This document shows, one piece after another, positions 45,405 to 54,646 of a stretch of 64,000 nt of DNA (within the stretch, counting starts at the first letter, position 1; each line of letters opens with the position of its first letter). A program made the translations under genes and the position numbers. Under the pieces are notes generated by a model. It was not told the origin of the DNA, made no database searches, and saw nothing but the letters and a program-made list of their open reading frames with translations. This DNA comes from Verrucomicrobiota bacterium (GTDB lineage Bacteria; Verrucomicrobiota; Verrucomicrobiia; Verrucomicrobiales; Akkermansiaceae), in contig JAFLEH010000030.1 in the NCBI GenBank assembly GCA_017301995.1, positions 36,095 through 100,094 of the forward strand. Reading direction: 5' to 3'.

Positions 45405-47165
45405 ATGCTTGGCACACTTTTCAGGATTTTCAGGCACACGCTGCGCTTTCCCATGCGCAGCGCGCTTTCGCTGCTGATGGCGATCGTCTGCACCTCGCTG
45501 GTGCTGGTGCTGCCCGGAGTGACCATGCAGTTCGTGGACGTGGTGATCAAACAACACCGGCCCGACCTGATCCTGCCGACCGTGGCGGTCGGCGTGGCGG
45601 CGATTTTCTGCCGACAGTTCCTCTTCACGCTGCGCACCTATTTCAACAACGCTCTGGAGTTGAAACTCACCCATCTGATCCGGGTGGAACTCTACGACAA
45701 ACTCCAGCGGCTGCCGGTGCGGTGGTTCGATTCCAACTCGTCCGGTGAAATCATGTCGCGCGTGGCCGAGGATGTGCCGACGATGGACCGCGTGCTGATA
45801 GAAGGCACCGACACCGCGCTGGCGTCCGTGTTGCAGTTCCTGATCATCGTGGGCTACATGCTGTGGCACTCGTGGGAACTCACGCTGGTGACGCTGGCGC
45901 CGCTGCCATTCATCGGGATTCTAACCGCCTGGTGGAGCCGCAAGGCCGAACCGAAATGGCGTGAGTCGTCGGAAGCCTCGTCCGCGCTCAACGCGGTGCT
46001 GCACGACAACCTGGCCGGCATCCGCCAAATCAAGGCCTACACGGTGGAACCCAAGGCGCTCGAGGATTTCGAGCAGGCTTCGCAGAAACTGGGAGAGAAG
46101 CACCTCGACGTGATGAAGGGCCAGGCGATCGTCTGGCCCACCGTCTCGTTGATCGCGGAAAGCGGCATCATCCTGATGGTGGCGTTCGGCGCGGCATGGA
46201 CCTTGCAGGGAAAGATCACCGAGGGCACCACGCTGGCGTTTCTGGTGGCATGGGGGTTTTTGTTTGACCCGATCTCGCGGATCAACTCGCTGGCGCAGAC
46301 GTTCACGCGCGGCATCGTGTCCGCGGAGCGCGTGTTCCGGATCCTCGACACGCTGGAAGAGTCTCATTTGATAGAAGGGATCCGTCCGGAGGCGATGCGC
46401 GGGCACATCCGGTTTGAAAACGTGTCGTTTTCGTATGGCGAAGAAGCGCCCGCGGTGTCGGATCTAACATTGGAAGCGAAGCCCGGCGAAACGGTGGCCC
46501 TGGTGGGCGCCACCGGAGCGGGGAAATCCACCGTGCTCAACCTGCTCACCCGGTTTTACGAACCCTCGTCCGGGCGGATTCTGGTGGACGGAGCGCCGCT
46601 GGCGGAAATTTCCAAGGAATGGCTGCGCGACCAGACCGGGTTCGTGACACAGGAAAGTTTCCTGTTCAACACCACCATCCGGGAAAATCTCCAGGTCGCC
46701 AAACCCGATGCCACCGACGACGAGATCTGGGCGGCGCTGGAGGCGGCCAACGCCGCCGCGTTCGTTAGAGCGGCCGCCGATGGCCTCGACACCGTGGCCG
46801 GCGAGCGCGGGTTGCGGTTTTCCGGCGGCGAAAAGCAACGGATCTCGATCGCCCGCGCATTGCTGAAAAACCCGCCGCTTTTGTTGCTGGACGAGGCAAC
46901 TTCCGCGCTCGACAACCGGACCGAACGGTTGGTTCAGGAGGCGTTGGAGCGACTTCGTGCCGACCGTACGTGTTTTGTGATTGCCCATCGGCTGTCCACC
47001 GTGCGAAAAGCCCATCGCATTTGCGTGCTCGACCGCGGCACGCTGATCGAGCAAGGAACACACGACGAACTTCTCGCCATGGGTGGCGCATACGCCCGGT
47101 TGTGCGAGGGTTCGCTCGGAAATTCCTCTCGACAGGCCCCCGGTCCGCATGGCACTGCCTCCTAG
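45405..47165 (+). CDS. ABC transporter, fused permease and ATPase (MsbA-like exporter)
   Basis: 586 residues. The N-terminal ~330 residues are the six-helix type I exporter domain (LSLLMAIVCTSLVLVLPGV, LRTYFNNALELKLTHLIRVE, FLIIVGYMLWHSWELTLV, ILMVAFGAAWTL). The nucleotide-binding domain follows with Walker A ALVGATGAGKST (~366), Q-loop GFVTQESFLF, signature LRFSGGEKQRISIARAL (~470), Walker B LLLLDEATSALD and H-loop IAHRLSTVR. It probably works as a homodimer exporting lipid or hydrophobic cargo. It lies upstream of two small proteins and murG and may be cotranscribed with them; the cargo is not evident. Confidence 0.95.
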   Translation: MLGTLFRIFRHTLRFPMRSALSLLMAIVCTSLVLVLPGVTMQFVDVVIKQHRPDLILPTVAVGVAAIFCRQFLFTLRTYFNNALELKLTHLIRVELYDKLQRLPVRWFDSNSSGEIMSRVAEDVPTMDRVLIEGTDTALASVLQFLIIVGYMLWHSWELTLVTLAPLPFIGILTAWWSRKAEPKWRESSEASSALNAVLHDNLAGIRQIKAYTVEPKALEDFEQASQKLGEKHLDVMKGQAIVWPTVSLIAESGIILMVAFGAAWTLQGKITEGTTLAFLVAWGFLFDPISRINSLAQTFTRGIVSAERVFRILDTLEESHLIEGIRPEAMRGHIRFENVSFSYGEEAPAVSDLTLEAKPGETVALVGATGAGKSTVLNLLTRFYEPSSGRILVDGAPLAEISKEWLRDQTGFVTQESFLFNTTIRENLQVAKPDATDDEIWAALEAANAAAFVRAAADGLDTVAGERGLRFSGGEKQRISIARALLKNPPLLLLDEATSALDNRTERLVQEALERLRADRTCFVIAHRLSTVRKAHRICVLDRGTLIEQGTHDELLAMGGAYARLCEGSLGNSSRQAPGPHGTAS

Positions 47166-47215
47166 TCACTTCCCGCCACGCTTTCAACCACCCCAACATC
47201 CGCTTTACGACACCC

Positions 47216-47518
47216 ATGGAAACTCAGCTTGTTGTCCCGCATTCGGCCGCACCCAGCACCATCACGCAAATCATGGACGCGCTCCGCAAGGAGCACCTCG
47301 AACCGCGCCATGAAGCGAAAAGCTGGGGCGACTGGATCCATATTTACGGCTTTCGCTCGGTGATCAGCATCGAGGCGACCGGAGGCGTGTCCCATGCCGC
47401 GACGATCGAACACGGCGAAGACGAGGACGACGGCGAGCCGATCGTTTCGATCCTGCGCGCGTTCGGCCGGCTCGGCTGGTATGGCGTGGATGACGATGGC
47501 GAATATCCGTTGCGCTGA
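47216..47518 (+). CDS. Small conserved-looking hypothetical protein
   Basis: 100 residues from the ATG at 47216 (METQLVVPHSAAPSTITQIM). Acidic, with a mixed alpha/beta pattern (DALRKEHLEPRHEAKSWGDW, RSVISIEATGGVSHAATIEH, SILRAFGRLGWYGVDDDG). It has no membrane segment and no recognised motif. It starts 50 bases after the ABC transporter and ends 14 bases before the zinc-ribbon protein, so it is probably within one operon. It looks like a real protein because the composition and codon use are normal, but the function is unknown. Confidence 0.7.
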   Translation: METQLVVPHSAAPSTITQIMDALRKEHLEPRHEAKSWGDWIHIYGFRSVISIEATGGVSHAATIEHGEDEDDGEPIVSILRAFGRLGWYGVDDDGEYPLR

Positions 47519-47532
47519 CGCGGCGCGAAGCG

Positions 47533-47838
47533 ATGCCGGAAATCTATCAATGTCCGTTTTGTGGCGGCGAAGCCGCGGTGGGGAGTCCCTGTCCCGGTTG
47601 TGTGGGGAAGCAAAAACGCAAACGTCCTCCGGTCCGCAAGGATCCGAAGCGCTGGAAGCAGGACGAGGTTCACGACGGTCTCGATCTTCCGGACGACGGG
47701 TTCGACTACGATGAATTCGTGGCCCGCGAGTTCGGGCATGTTCCGCACCGGAAACTGGGCGTGAAATGGTATTGGTGGGCGCTCGGCTGCGCGTTGCTGG
47801 CGATCGTGGCGCTGATGGTCGTGACCCGGCTTTGGTGA
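47533..47838 (+). CDS. Small zinc-ribbon membrane protein
   Basis: 101 residues. An N-terminal zinc ribbon has two CxxC pairs (YQCPFCGGEAAVGSPCPGCV). A basic stretch (KQKRKRPPVRKDPKRWK), an acidic middle and a single C-terminal membrane helix (YWWALGCALLAIVALMVVT) follow. The topology suggests a membrane-anchored cytoplasmic zinc-binding domain. It sits between a 100-residue hypothetical protein and murG. No function can be assigned. Confidence 0.78.
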   Translation: MPEIYQCPFCGGEAAVGSPCPGCVGKQKRKRPPVRKDPKRWKQDEVHDGLDLPDDGFDYDEFVAREFGHVPHRKLGVKWYWWALGCALLAIVALMVVTRLW

Positions 47839-47944
47839 GCGGGCCACGCCCTCCTGAATGCGGATTGCATTCCGGCGGCGCATGCGGTCCAATCGGCGCG
47901 GCGACCTCACCCACCGAGCCGCTCCAATTTCCACTCCCCATCCC

Positions 47945-49039
47945 GTGTCCAAGTCCTACAAGATCCTCATCGCCTGTGGCGGCACCGGCGGCCATTTGTT
48001 TCCCGGCATCGCCGTGGCGGAAACACTCGTCGCCCGCGGCCACGAGGTGCGCCTGCTCATCTCGCGGAAAAAGGTCGATGCCGAAGCCAGCGCCAAATAC
48101 GGCAAGCTCCGGTTCGATACGGTGCCCGCCATCGCCAAACCGCCGACCCTCTCGCCGCGCATGATTCCGTTTCTCTGGAAACTCTGGCGCTCCGTGCGTG
48201 CGTGCAAACGCCTGATCCGCGACTTCGGCGCGGACGCGGTGCTCGGCATGGGCGGTTTCACCTCGCTGCCTCCGGTGCTCGCCGCGCACCGGATGGGCCT
48301 CAAAACGTTCATCCACGATTCCAACGCACTGCCCGGCAAAGCCAACCGTCTAACCGCCAGATTCTGCAACCGCGTGTTCGTGGGTCTCGACGCCGCGAAA
48401 ACGTATTTCCAAAACCGCGAAACCGCCACCACCGGCACTCCGGCGCGCCCCGAAATCCTGAACCTGCCCCCGCGCGCCGAGGCCGCGGCGCGGTTCAACC
48501 TCGATCCCGCGCGGCCGGTCATCGTGGTCACCGGCGGCAGCCAGGGCGCGCGCCGCCTCAACGAACTCAGCGCCCAAGCCGCCGCCGCCCTGCCCGCGGA
48601 AACCCAGGTGCTCCACATCGCCGGCGCGCTCGACCGCGAACGCGCGGAGGAAATTTCCAAAGGCCGCGAAGGATACCGCGTGTTAGGGTTTTGCGACCAG
48701 ATGGCCAGCGCCTACGCCGTCGCCGATCTGGTGATCGCCCGCGCGGGAGCCTCCAGCCTAACCGAGATCGCGCTGGCCGGACTGCCGTCGGTGCTGGTAC
48801 CCTATCCCTACGCCGCCGACGACCACCAGACCCACAACGCCGCCGTGTTCGACAAAGCCGGTGCGGCCGTGCTGGTCCAGGAGCGCGATCTAACTGCATC
48901 CGGGCTGGCCGATCTGGCCCGCGGCATTCTATCCGATCCGCAAAGGCGCGCCCGCATGGCCGCCGCCGCCCGCGCGCTCGCCGTCCCCGACGCCGCCGAA
49001 CGCGTCTGCGCCGCGATCGAGGCGGCGTTGGCAAGTTAG
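47945..49039 (+). CDS. murG: UDP-N-acetylglucosamine transferase MurG
   Basis: 364 residues from the GTG at 47945 (MSKSYKILIACGGTGGHLFP). It has the glycine-rich loop CGGTGGHLFPGIAVAE near the N-terminus, GMGGFTSLPPVLAAH, the second loop VVTGGSQGARRLNEL, and the donor-binding RAGASSLTEIALAGLPSVLV then PYAADDHQTHNA. MurG adds GlcNAc to lipid I to give lipid II at the inner membrane face. It is normally in the dcw cluster, but here no mur or fts neighbours are seen. A dispersed intergenic repeat follows within a few bases of the stop. Confidence 0.95.
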   Translation: MSKSYKILIACGGTGGHLFPGIAVAETLVARGHEVRLLISRKKVDAEASAKYGKLRFDTVPAIAKPPTLSPRMIPFLWKLWRSVRACKRLIRDFGADAVLGMGGFTSLPPVLAAHRMGLKTFIHDSNALPGKANRLTARFCNRVFVGLDAAKTYFQNRETATTGTPARPEILNLPPRAEAAARFNLDPARPVIVVTGGSQGARRLNELSAQAAAALPAETQVLHIAGALDRERAEEISKGREGYRVLGFCDQMASAYAVADLVIARAGASSLTEIALAGLPSVLVPYPYAADDHQTHNAAVFDKAGAAVLVQERDLTASGLADLARGILSDPQRRARMAAAARALAVPDAAERVCAAIEAALAS

Positions 49040-49041
49040 AT

Positions 49042-49205
49042 GCCCCCGTGGCCGCGCTCGTGAGAGCGTGGCTACCCAGGCGCTCCGCTGCCGGCAAACG
49101 ATTCACCGCCAAGACGCCAAGTTCGCCAAGAGGATCGAAGATGGTGGATCGCGAATTGTCGATGAAGATGCGCGCCCTAATAGCCAATAACAAATAACCA
49201 AAATC
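49042..49205. repeat. Dispersed intergenic repeat, copy B
   Basis: It begins right after the murG stop with the same 9-bp hairpin (GCCGCGCTC-GTGA-GAGCGTGGC, 49051-49072) seen after panB. The CGCCAAG word triplet (49101-49131) and a tail with GAAGATGGTGGATCGCG and AACAAATAACCA follow, in the same order as copy A at 20120-20292. The arrangement at the end of both genes suggests a role in transcript termination or stability. Confidence 0.75.
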
Positions 49206-49644
49206 TGGCAAGGTGCCGCGATCACGTTGCCGCGCTTGAGGCCGAGTACATGTCCGCTTTCGAAGCGAACGAAAATTTTACGGAGGAATTCAAGACCTCT
49301 CACTTTATGTCGGCAAATGCTCCGGCATGCCCCCCCGCCTTAAGGAGTCCACCCATCCGAAATCGCTCGAAATCGCCCACGAAATCGCAATTCAAAGTCC
49401 GAGTGCATGGTTACGGCTGAGAAGGGACAAGGGCTCCGTTTCGGGCCAAATGGCCGGCCACTAGCCCCATCTCACGGCTCCGTACGCGAACAGCTGTGAG
49501 GCAGCAATTGCCCCCCAAAAAAATCAGCCCTCGACCAAGTGTTGAAGCGCCCACGCACCCGACACTTCCCCAAAAAGCCGAATCTCAGTCAAAATCCAAG
49601 TCCGACAGGCTGCTAGAGAAATAAGCATCCAGCGACCCAAAGCG
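49206..49644. other. Noncoding, lower-GC stretch
   Basis: About 440 bases of mixed composition between the dispersed repeat and a strong hairpin. I see no supported ORF, RNA gene or repeat. The end (49600-49640) carries AGCCTGTCGGAC-like words (on the minus strand) that can occur at insertion-sequence ends, but nothing else supports this. Confidence 0.4.
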
Positions 49645-49674
49645 AAGGCCCGGATCCTTTCGGATCCGGGCCTT
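49645..49674. terminator. Perfect 13-bp hairpin, terminator-like
   Basis: AAGGCCCGGATCC - TTTC - GGATCCGGGCCTT is a perfect 13-bp stem with a 4-base loop. Only a weak T-rich tail is present on either strand (TTCGCTTT on the minus side). It directly follows, on the minus strand, the tRNA-like 3' half at 49680-49735, as a terminator of a tRNA transcript would. Confidence 0.6.
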
Positions 49675-49679
49675 CATGT

Positions 49680-49735
49680 TGGTACCCCGGCTTGGATCCG
49701 AACCAAGGACCAGTTGATTCGCAACTGGGTAGCCA
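49680..49735 (-). other. tRNA-like 3' half (possibly decayed tRNA)
   Basis: Read on the minus strand, there is a 6-bp stem-loop (CAGTTG-CGAAT-CAACTG), then a perfect T-arm (CTTGG-TTCGGAT-CCAAG) and the ending CCGGGGTACCA, which includes the CCA tail. The 5' acceptor and D-arm that should pair with it are not found upstream. The 7-base loop version lacks the expected U33. It is best read as a degenerate or truncated tRNA. Confidence 0.4.
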
Positions 49736-49845
49736 AAGTGATGACCTTCATTCGATGGGGAATCGCGGAGGGATCTGTCGGTTTTGGTACCCGAATCTCG
49801 CGTAATGGTCCGGAAACCCGTCCCGCAACCGGAAATAGACGACTC

Positions 49846-52800
49846 ATGGAGAACACAGACAAACGATTGGCCCGCTTTACCGTCCAACATCAGGACCTTG
49901 GAGCGAACGGCAGGCGCACGGCGGCGAAGCGGCCGGCAAGCCCAAGCTGGGGGGTCGTTCCGCTGGTGTTGCTGGGGCTGGGACAGGCCTGTCCCGGAGC
50001 AAGCCTGTCCTACTCGACCAGCCAACCGGTTCCCGGAAGCAGCGATGTCACCAACTTCACGGGAGCAAACGCCGACCGCGATAACATCGGCGGGAACGGA
50101 ACGACCGATGGCGGGGCAAACGACGCCACGACCTATGTCGCGCCGGACCGGCCGCATCAGGGCCAGACGTTCCAGACCGGCGCGGCGGCGGCGGGCTATC
50201 ATGTCCAGGCCGTCTGGTTGAAACACGCGGCCTACTCCGGTCAGACGCAGAGCACCTATTGGCGGACCGCCACTGGCACCAGCCTGACCGTCCGAATCAC
50301 CAACCCGGCGGCGGCGGCGACCGCAGGATTCGCGCTGGCTTCGGAGACGGCCACGCTCAGCGGCACGGAGTCGGGAACGCCCAACAATCTTGCGCCGAAA
50401 GCCAGTCTCACCAGTTCACCCACCGGCACCGGGGTATGGGTGCGGATCGCCCTCGACGAGCCGGTCAACCTACAGCCTAACACGCTCTACGGTTTCGATG
50501 TCACGTCAAATTCCGCGACCCTGTTTTTCGAAACCCACGGCATCCGCAACGCGGCGGCCGGAGGCAATCCCTACGCGGCGGGCAGCGCCTACAACGGCTC
50601 GACCAACGGCAGCCCGGACAACAAGCTGAACGCTCTATCGGGCGACCGGGTGTTCATGGTGGAACTGGCCGAAGGAACCGTGACGCCGGTGGACACCACG
50701 CCGTATGCCCAGCCGGTATTGGCGGCGGAGGCGTTTCCGCTCGACCGGGTTCGTTTGTTGGACAGCCGTTTCAAGCACAACCAGGACCTGAACCGGACGG
50801 GCTATCTCACATGGATCGAACCCGGCCGACTGCTCGCGCCGTTCCGGAGCAACGCGGGATTGAGCACGCAAGGTTTCAATACCCTTGGAGGCTGGGAAGG
50901 CGGGGCCGGCGGCAGCGGATTCACGGCCTGCCGCGGCCACATGGCGGGACACTGGATGAGCGCGGTCGCGAAAATGCACGCCTCGACGGGCGACCCGGGT
51001 TTCATTCCGAAGATCCAGCAGGTGGTGGATGGGTTGAAGGCATGCCAGGATGAGCTTGCAACGAAGACGGATGCCGCCGGACGCCCGCTCACGGGCTATC
51101 TCGCGGCGTTTCCGATTTCGTTCTTCGAAACCCTGGAGACGAATCATACCGCCGCCCAGGTGCCGTTTTACACGGTCCACAAGATTCTAACCGGCCTGAC
51201 GGATGTGTATCGTTATTTGAAAGTTGACTCGCCGGCGCTGGCCAACAAGGCGTTGGACATGGCCATCGCGATGTCCGACTACCACGCCTTGCGGGTGAGT
51301 TGGCTCACCACGGCGCAAGTCGAGAACATGTTCCTCACCGACAACGGAAACACCGAGGAATGGGGCGGCATGAACGAAACGCTCACGGACATCTATCAGC
51401 TCTCGAAAGCCCGTGGCGATGCCAACCCGGAACGCCATCTGACCCTCGCCAAGGTGTTCCATCGCGACTGGTTCATCAACCCGCTCCACAGCGACCTGGA
51501 CCAGCTCGGCGGTTTGCACGCTAACACGCACGTCCCCCAAGTGACGGGTTTCACGCGCGTCGCCTCGATGCTGAACACCGCCGACCCACAGCGCGACCGG
51601 CTCTATACGGCGGCCGACCATTTCTGGCACCGCGTGACCCGCCAGCACTCGTTCGTGCTCGGCGGCAACAGCTACGCCGAACACTTCAGCACGGCGGGGA
51701 AGGAGACCGGGACAAACGGCGGCGCGTTGACGGTCTCGACCGCCGAGACATGCAACACCTACAACATGCTCAAGCTTGCCGCCGGGCTGTTCCAGCACAA
51801 CCCGGCAGCGGAATATGCCGATTACTACGAGCACGCGCTCTACAACCACATCCTCGCCTCGATGGCGCCCGACACCGGCATGTTCACCTATTTCGTGCCG
51901 ATGGTTTCCGGACACTTCAAGACCTACTGCCAAGAAGAGGGGTCGTGCTGGTGCTGCACCGGCTCGGGGATGGAAAATCCGTCGCAATACGGAGCGGCGA
52001 TCTACTTCCACAAGAACGACGCGCTGTGGGTAAACCTCTACATTCCCTCAACGCTCGACTGGAGCGAGAAGGCCATGACGGTCCGGCTCGACACGGCGTT
52101 TCCGCTAGGCGACACGGCGCGGTTGACGATGGGTTGCGCGCAGCCGACCACCGCCACCATCCGCTTGCGCATCCCGTCGTGGATCGAGTCGCCACCGACG
52201 ATCACGGTGAACGGAACCCCGCAGGGCATCGCCACCACCCCCGGCAGTTATGCGGAAATCAGCCGCACTTGGGCGGACGGCGATGTCATCGGTCTCACTC
52301 TGCCGATGGGGCTACGGCTGGACCGTTCGATGGACGATGCCACGCAAACCTCGTTGTTCTACGGGCCGGTTCTGCTTGCGGGCGTCCTTGGAACTTCCGG
52401 TTTGCCTGCGTCGGATGAAGCGGCGGACCAATGGGCCTATCAGAACGTCGCCCGCGCCAGCGCGCCGGTGATGACGGCTCCGGACGCCACGGACCCCGCA
52501 TCCTGGGTGCGTCCCGCCGGGCAGCCGCTCGAGTTCACCGTGGAGATGGCCTATCCCGGCAGCGATGAGCGCACCCCAATCACGCTCAAGCCGTTCTACG
52601 AGGTCCATCACACCCGCTATGCGGTTTACTGGAAAACGATTGCTCCGGAGGGGGCCTGCAACTGGACCGGTGGCGGAGCGCTGCCAACATGGTCCACCTC
52701 CGGCAACTGGGACGTCGCGCCCGCCAGCGCCTACGCGCTGAACTTCGCCGCGGCCGCGGGCGGGACACCGGTGAATGATTTCACGGCCGGCACCCGGTTT

Positions 52801-54591
52801 GATGGAATCGGGTTTCCTTCGGGTGCGGGCGCCTATGTGCTGGGAGGAAACGGCGTCGGTCTCATGGGCGATGTCCGCAACCTGTCGGCTGTCGGGCAAC
52901 GGATCAACCTGCCGCTGGATCTGACGGGCGGCATTCCGTGGCGGATGGACGCGGACGCGGGCGATCTAACACTCGGCGGTGCCATCGGCGGAACCGGTTC
53001 CATCGAAAAACGCGGCGATCACACGCTGCTCCTGCTCTCGGATGTCGCTTTCAACGGCGCGCTCCGGATCTCCGCGGGCAGCGTGCAAATCGGCACCGGC
53101 GGCACGACCGGCAGTGTGGCGGCCACGATTCCCATCTCGGTGTCAGCGGGTGCCAGCCTGGTGCTCGACCGCGGCGACGATTTCGAGGTCGCTAACAGGA
53201 TTTCGGGCGCAGGCACCCTCATCAAGCGTGGTTCCGGTGCCATGACCTTGGCCAATGCCGCGGATGTGTCCGGTCTGGTGCATGTGGCAAGCGGGAAGCT
53301 CCGTTTCGGCTCGCGGCAAGCGCAGCGTCTCGTCCACCGCTGGAGTTTCAACGGAAACCTGACGGACTCGGCCGGCGGTGCCGATGCCACGGTGGTCGAT
53401 GTCGGCCCTAACAATACAACGCTGGGTTCCAACGACATCACTGTGGCGGGAGGCACGCGCTCGGCCGCCGACTATGTCTCCCTCGGCGGCGGTCTGTTAC
53501 CGAAGGACGGTTCGCCGGTAACCATCGAATTCTGGGCCACCCAGGTTTCCCTCAAACCATGGTCGCGCATTTTCGATATCGGCGCATCGACCACGGAAAA
53601 TCTGTTCATGTCGTGGAGCCAGGATGCCGCCGGCACCGACCGGGTGGAGTGGAGGGACGGCGTCACCGATACCGTGAACAACTCGGTTGGTCCAGCCATC
53701 GGCACCGAATACCACATCGCGATGGTCATCGAACCCGGCGCAGGCAGCGGCGGTGCTTCCCGCGTCACCTGGTATGCGGCGCCTTCGTCGGCGGGAACTC
53801 TTGGACCGGCGAAGGGCACACTCGACACCGGCAACACGCTCGCCGACTTCACCGACACGAACTTCTGGCTGGGACGCTCGGAATACTCCGCCGACGCGAC
53901 GGCCAATGCCAAATACAACGAGTTTCGCATCTGGAACCGCAGCTTCACCGGCGGGGAACTCGATGCCCTCCATACCCTCGGGCCAGACGAGGTCGGTGGG
54001 TTCGCGACGGAAACCATCACTGGCAGCCTCACGGGTGTGACGGATCTATCGCTCGGCGCGGGCGCCGAGTTCGACGCCGGCTCCCGAACCCAGCGGATCG
54101 CTTCGCTCTCAGGCGCAGCAAACTCGATCATCCGCCTGACGGGTGGCCAATTGCATGTGGCCAGCGGAGGTGATGGATCCGCGGCCTTTGCCGGCGCGTT
54201 CGCGGGAACCGGCACGGTGGTGAATGACGGCACGCTGCGCCTCGTCGGTGGCACCGCATGGCCGGCGGATGTTGCGTTGGTGAATCATGGCTTGCTCGAC
54301 ATCATGACTTGGCAGGGCGATTTGCCGGTGGGTTTCACCAACGACGGCACGGTGCTGGACCGCAGCCGGTTGAAGGCCAACGGTTGCGAAATATCCGGCG
54401 GCGATTTCAAGGTCCGCATTCATGGCTACCCTGGCCACTCCTACCGCTTCCAAAAGACGGACGATCCGGGTTCGGGAAAATGGCATGACACGGGCGATCC
54501 GGTGGCAGGTGCGGATGCGTCCATCGAGTTCACGGACACCATCGGGGCGGGTGCGTCCCGCGGGTTCTACCGGGTGGGGGTATCGCCCTGA
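49846..54591 (+). CDS. GH127-type (DUF1680) beta-L-arabinofuranosidase with strand-repeat and LamG modules
   Basis: 1581 residues from the ATG at 49846 (MENTDKRLARFTVQHQDLG); a longer frame upstream overlaps tRNA-like DNA. The basic N-terminus leads to a signal segment WGVVPLVLLGLGQACPGA. Residues ~90-270 form a carbohydrate-binding-like beta domain. The catalytic domain spans ~290-920 (VPFYTVHKILTGLTDVYRY, EEWGGMNETLTDIYQLSKA, STAETCNTYNMLKLAAG), with the zinc-cysteine motif SCWCCTGSGMENPSQYG near 698. Then come autotransporter-type strand repeats (~1040-1150), a LamG-like lectin domain (~1160-1370), more strand repeats and a GFYRVGVSP end. GH127 enzymes remove terminal beta-L-arabinofuranose. 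Such fusion to lectin and strand modules is unusual. Confidence 0.88.
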   Translation: MENTDKRLARFTVQHQDLGANGRRTAAKRPASPSWGVVPLVLLGLGQACPGASLSYSTSQPVPGSSDVTNFTGANADRDNIGGNGTTDGGANDATTYVAPDRPHQGQTFQTGAAAAGYHVQAVWLKHAAYSGQTQSTYWRTATGTSLTVRITNPAAAATAGFALASETATLSGTESGTPNNLAPKASLTSSPTGTGVWVRIALDEPVNLQPNTLYGFDVTSNSATLFFETHGIRNAAAGGNPYAAGSAYNGSTNGSPDNKLNALSGDRVFMVELAEGTVTPVDTTPYAQPVLAAEAFPLDRVRLLDSRFKHNQDLNRTGYLTWIEPGRLLAPFRSNAGLSTQGFNTLGGWEGGAGGSGFTACRGHMAGHWMSAVAKMHASTGDPGFIPKIQQVVDGLKACQDELATKTDAAGRPLTGYLAAFPISFFETLETNHTAAQVPFYTVHKILTGLTDVYRYLKVDSPALANKALDMAIAMSDYHALRVSWLTTAQVENMFLTDNGNTEEWGGMNETLTDIYQLSKARGDANPERHLTLAKVFHRDWFINPLHSDLDQLGGLHANTHVPQVTGFTRVASMLNTADPQRDRLYTAADHFWHRVTRQHSFVLGGNSYAEHFSTAGKETGTNGGALTVSTAETCNTYNMLKLAAGLFQHNPAAEYADYYEHALYNHILASMAPDTGMFTYFVPMVSGHFKTYCQEEGSCWCCTGSGMENPSQYGAAIYFHKNDALWVNLYIPSTLDWSEKAMTVRLDTAFPLGDTARLTMGCAQPTTATIRLRIPSWIESPPTITVNGTPQGIATTPGSYAEISRTWADGDVIGLTLPMGLRLDRSMDDATQTSLFYGPVLLAGVLGTSGLPASDEAADQWAYQNVARASAPVMTAPDATDPASWVRPAGQPLEFTVEMAYPGSDERTPITLKPFYEVHHTRYAVYWKTIAPEGACNWTGGGALPTWSTSGNWDVAPASAYALNFAAAAGGTPVNDFTAGTRFDGIGFPSGAGAYVLGGNGVGLMGDVRNLSAVGQRINLPLDLTGGIPWRMDADAGDLTLGGAIGGTGSIEKRGDHTLLLLSDVAFNGALRISAGSVQIGTGGTTGSVAATIPISVSAGASLVLDRGDDFEVANRISGAGTLIKRGSGAMTLANAADVSGLVHVASGKLRFGSRQAQRLVHRWSFNGNLTDSAGGADATVVDVGPNNTTLGSNDITVAGGTRSAADYVSLGGGLLPKDGSPVTIEFWATQVSLKPWSRIFDIGASTTENLFMSWSQDAAGTDRVEWRDGVTDTVNNSVGPAIGTEYHIAMVIEPGAGSGGASRVTWYAAPSSAGTLGPAKGTLDTGNTLADFTDTNFWLGRSEYSADATANAKYNEFRIWNRSFTGGELDALHTLGPDEVGGFATETITGSLTGVTDLSLGAGAEFDAGSRTQRIASLSGAANSIIRLTGGQLHVASGGDGSAAFAGAFAGTGTVVNDGTLRLVGGTAWPADVALVNHGLLDIMTWQGDLPVGFTNDGTVLDRSRLKANGCEISGGDFKVRIHGYPGHSYRFQKTDDPGSGKWHDTGDPVAGADASIEFTDTIGAGASRGFYRVGVSP

Positions 54592-54646
54592 GGTATGGAG
54601 GTTTTTCCTTTCCATTCCCCGGTTTCCAACCTAGGTTCCCTCCGTC

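Noticed and set aside
49585..50226. 213-codon minus-strand ORF over the tRNA-like region
   Set aside because: Its C-terminal part is a translation of the tRNA-like half and the terminator hairpin, and the rest is antisense to the GH127 N-terminus.
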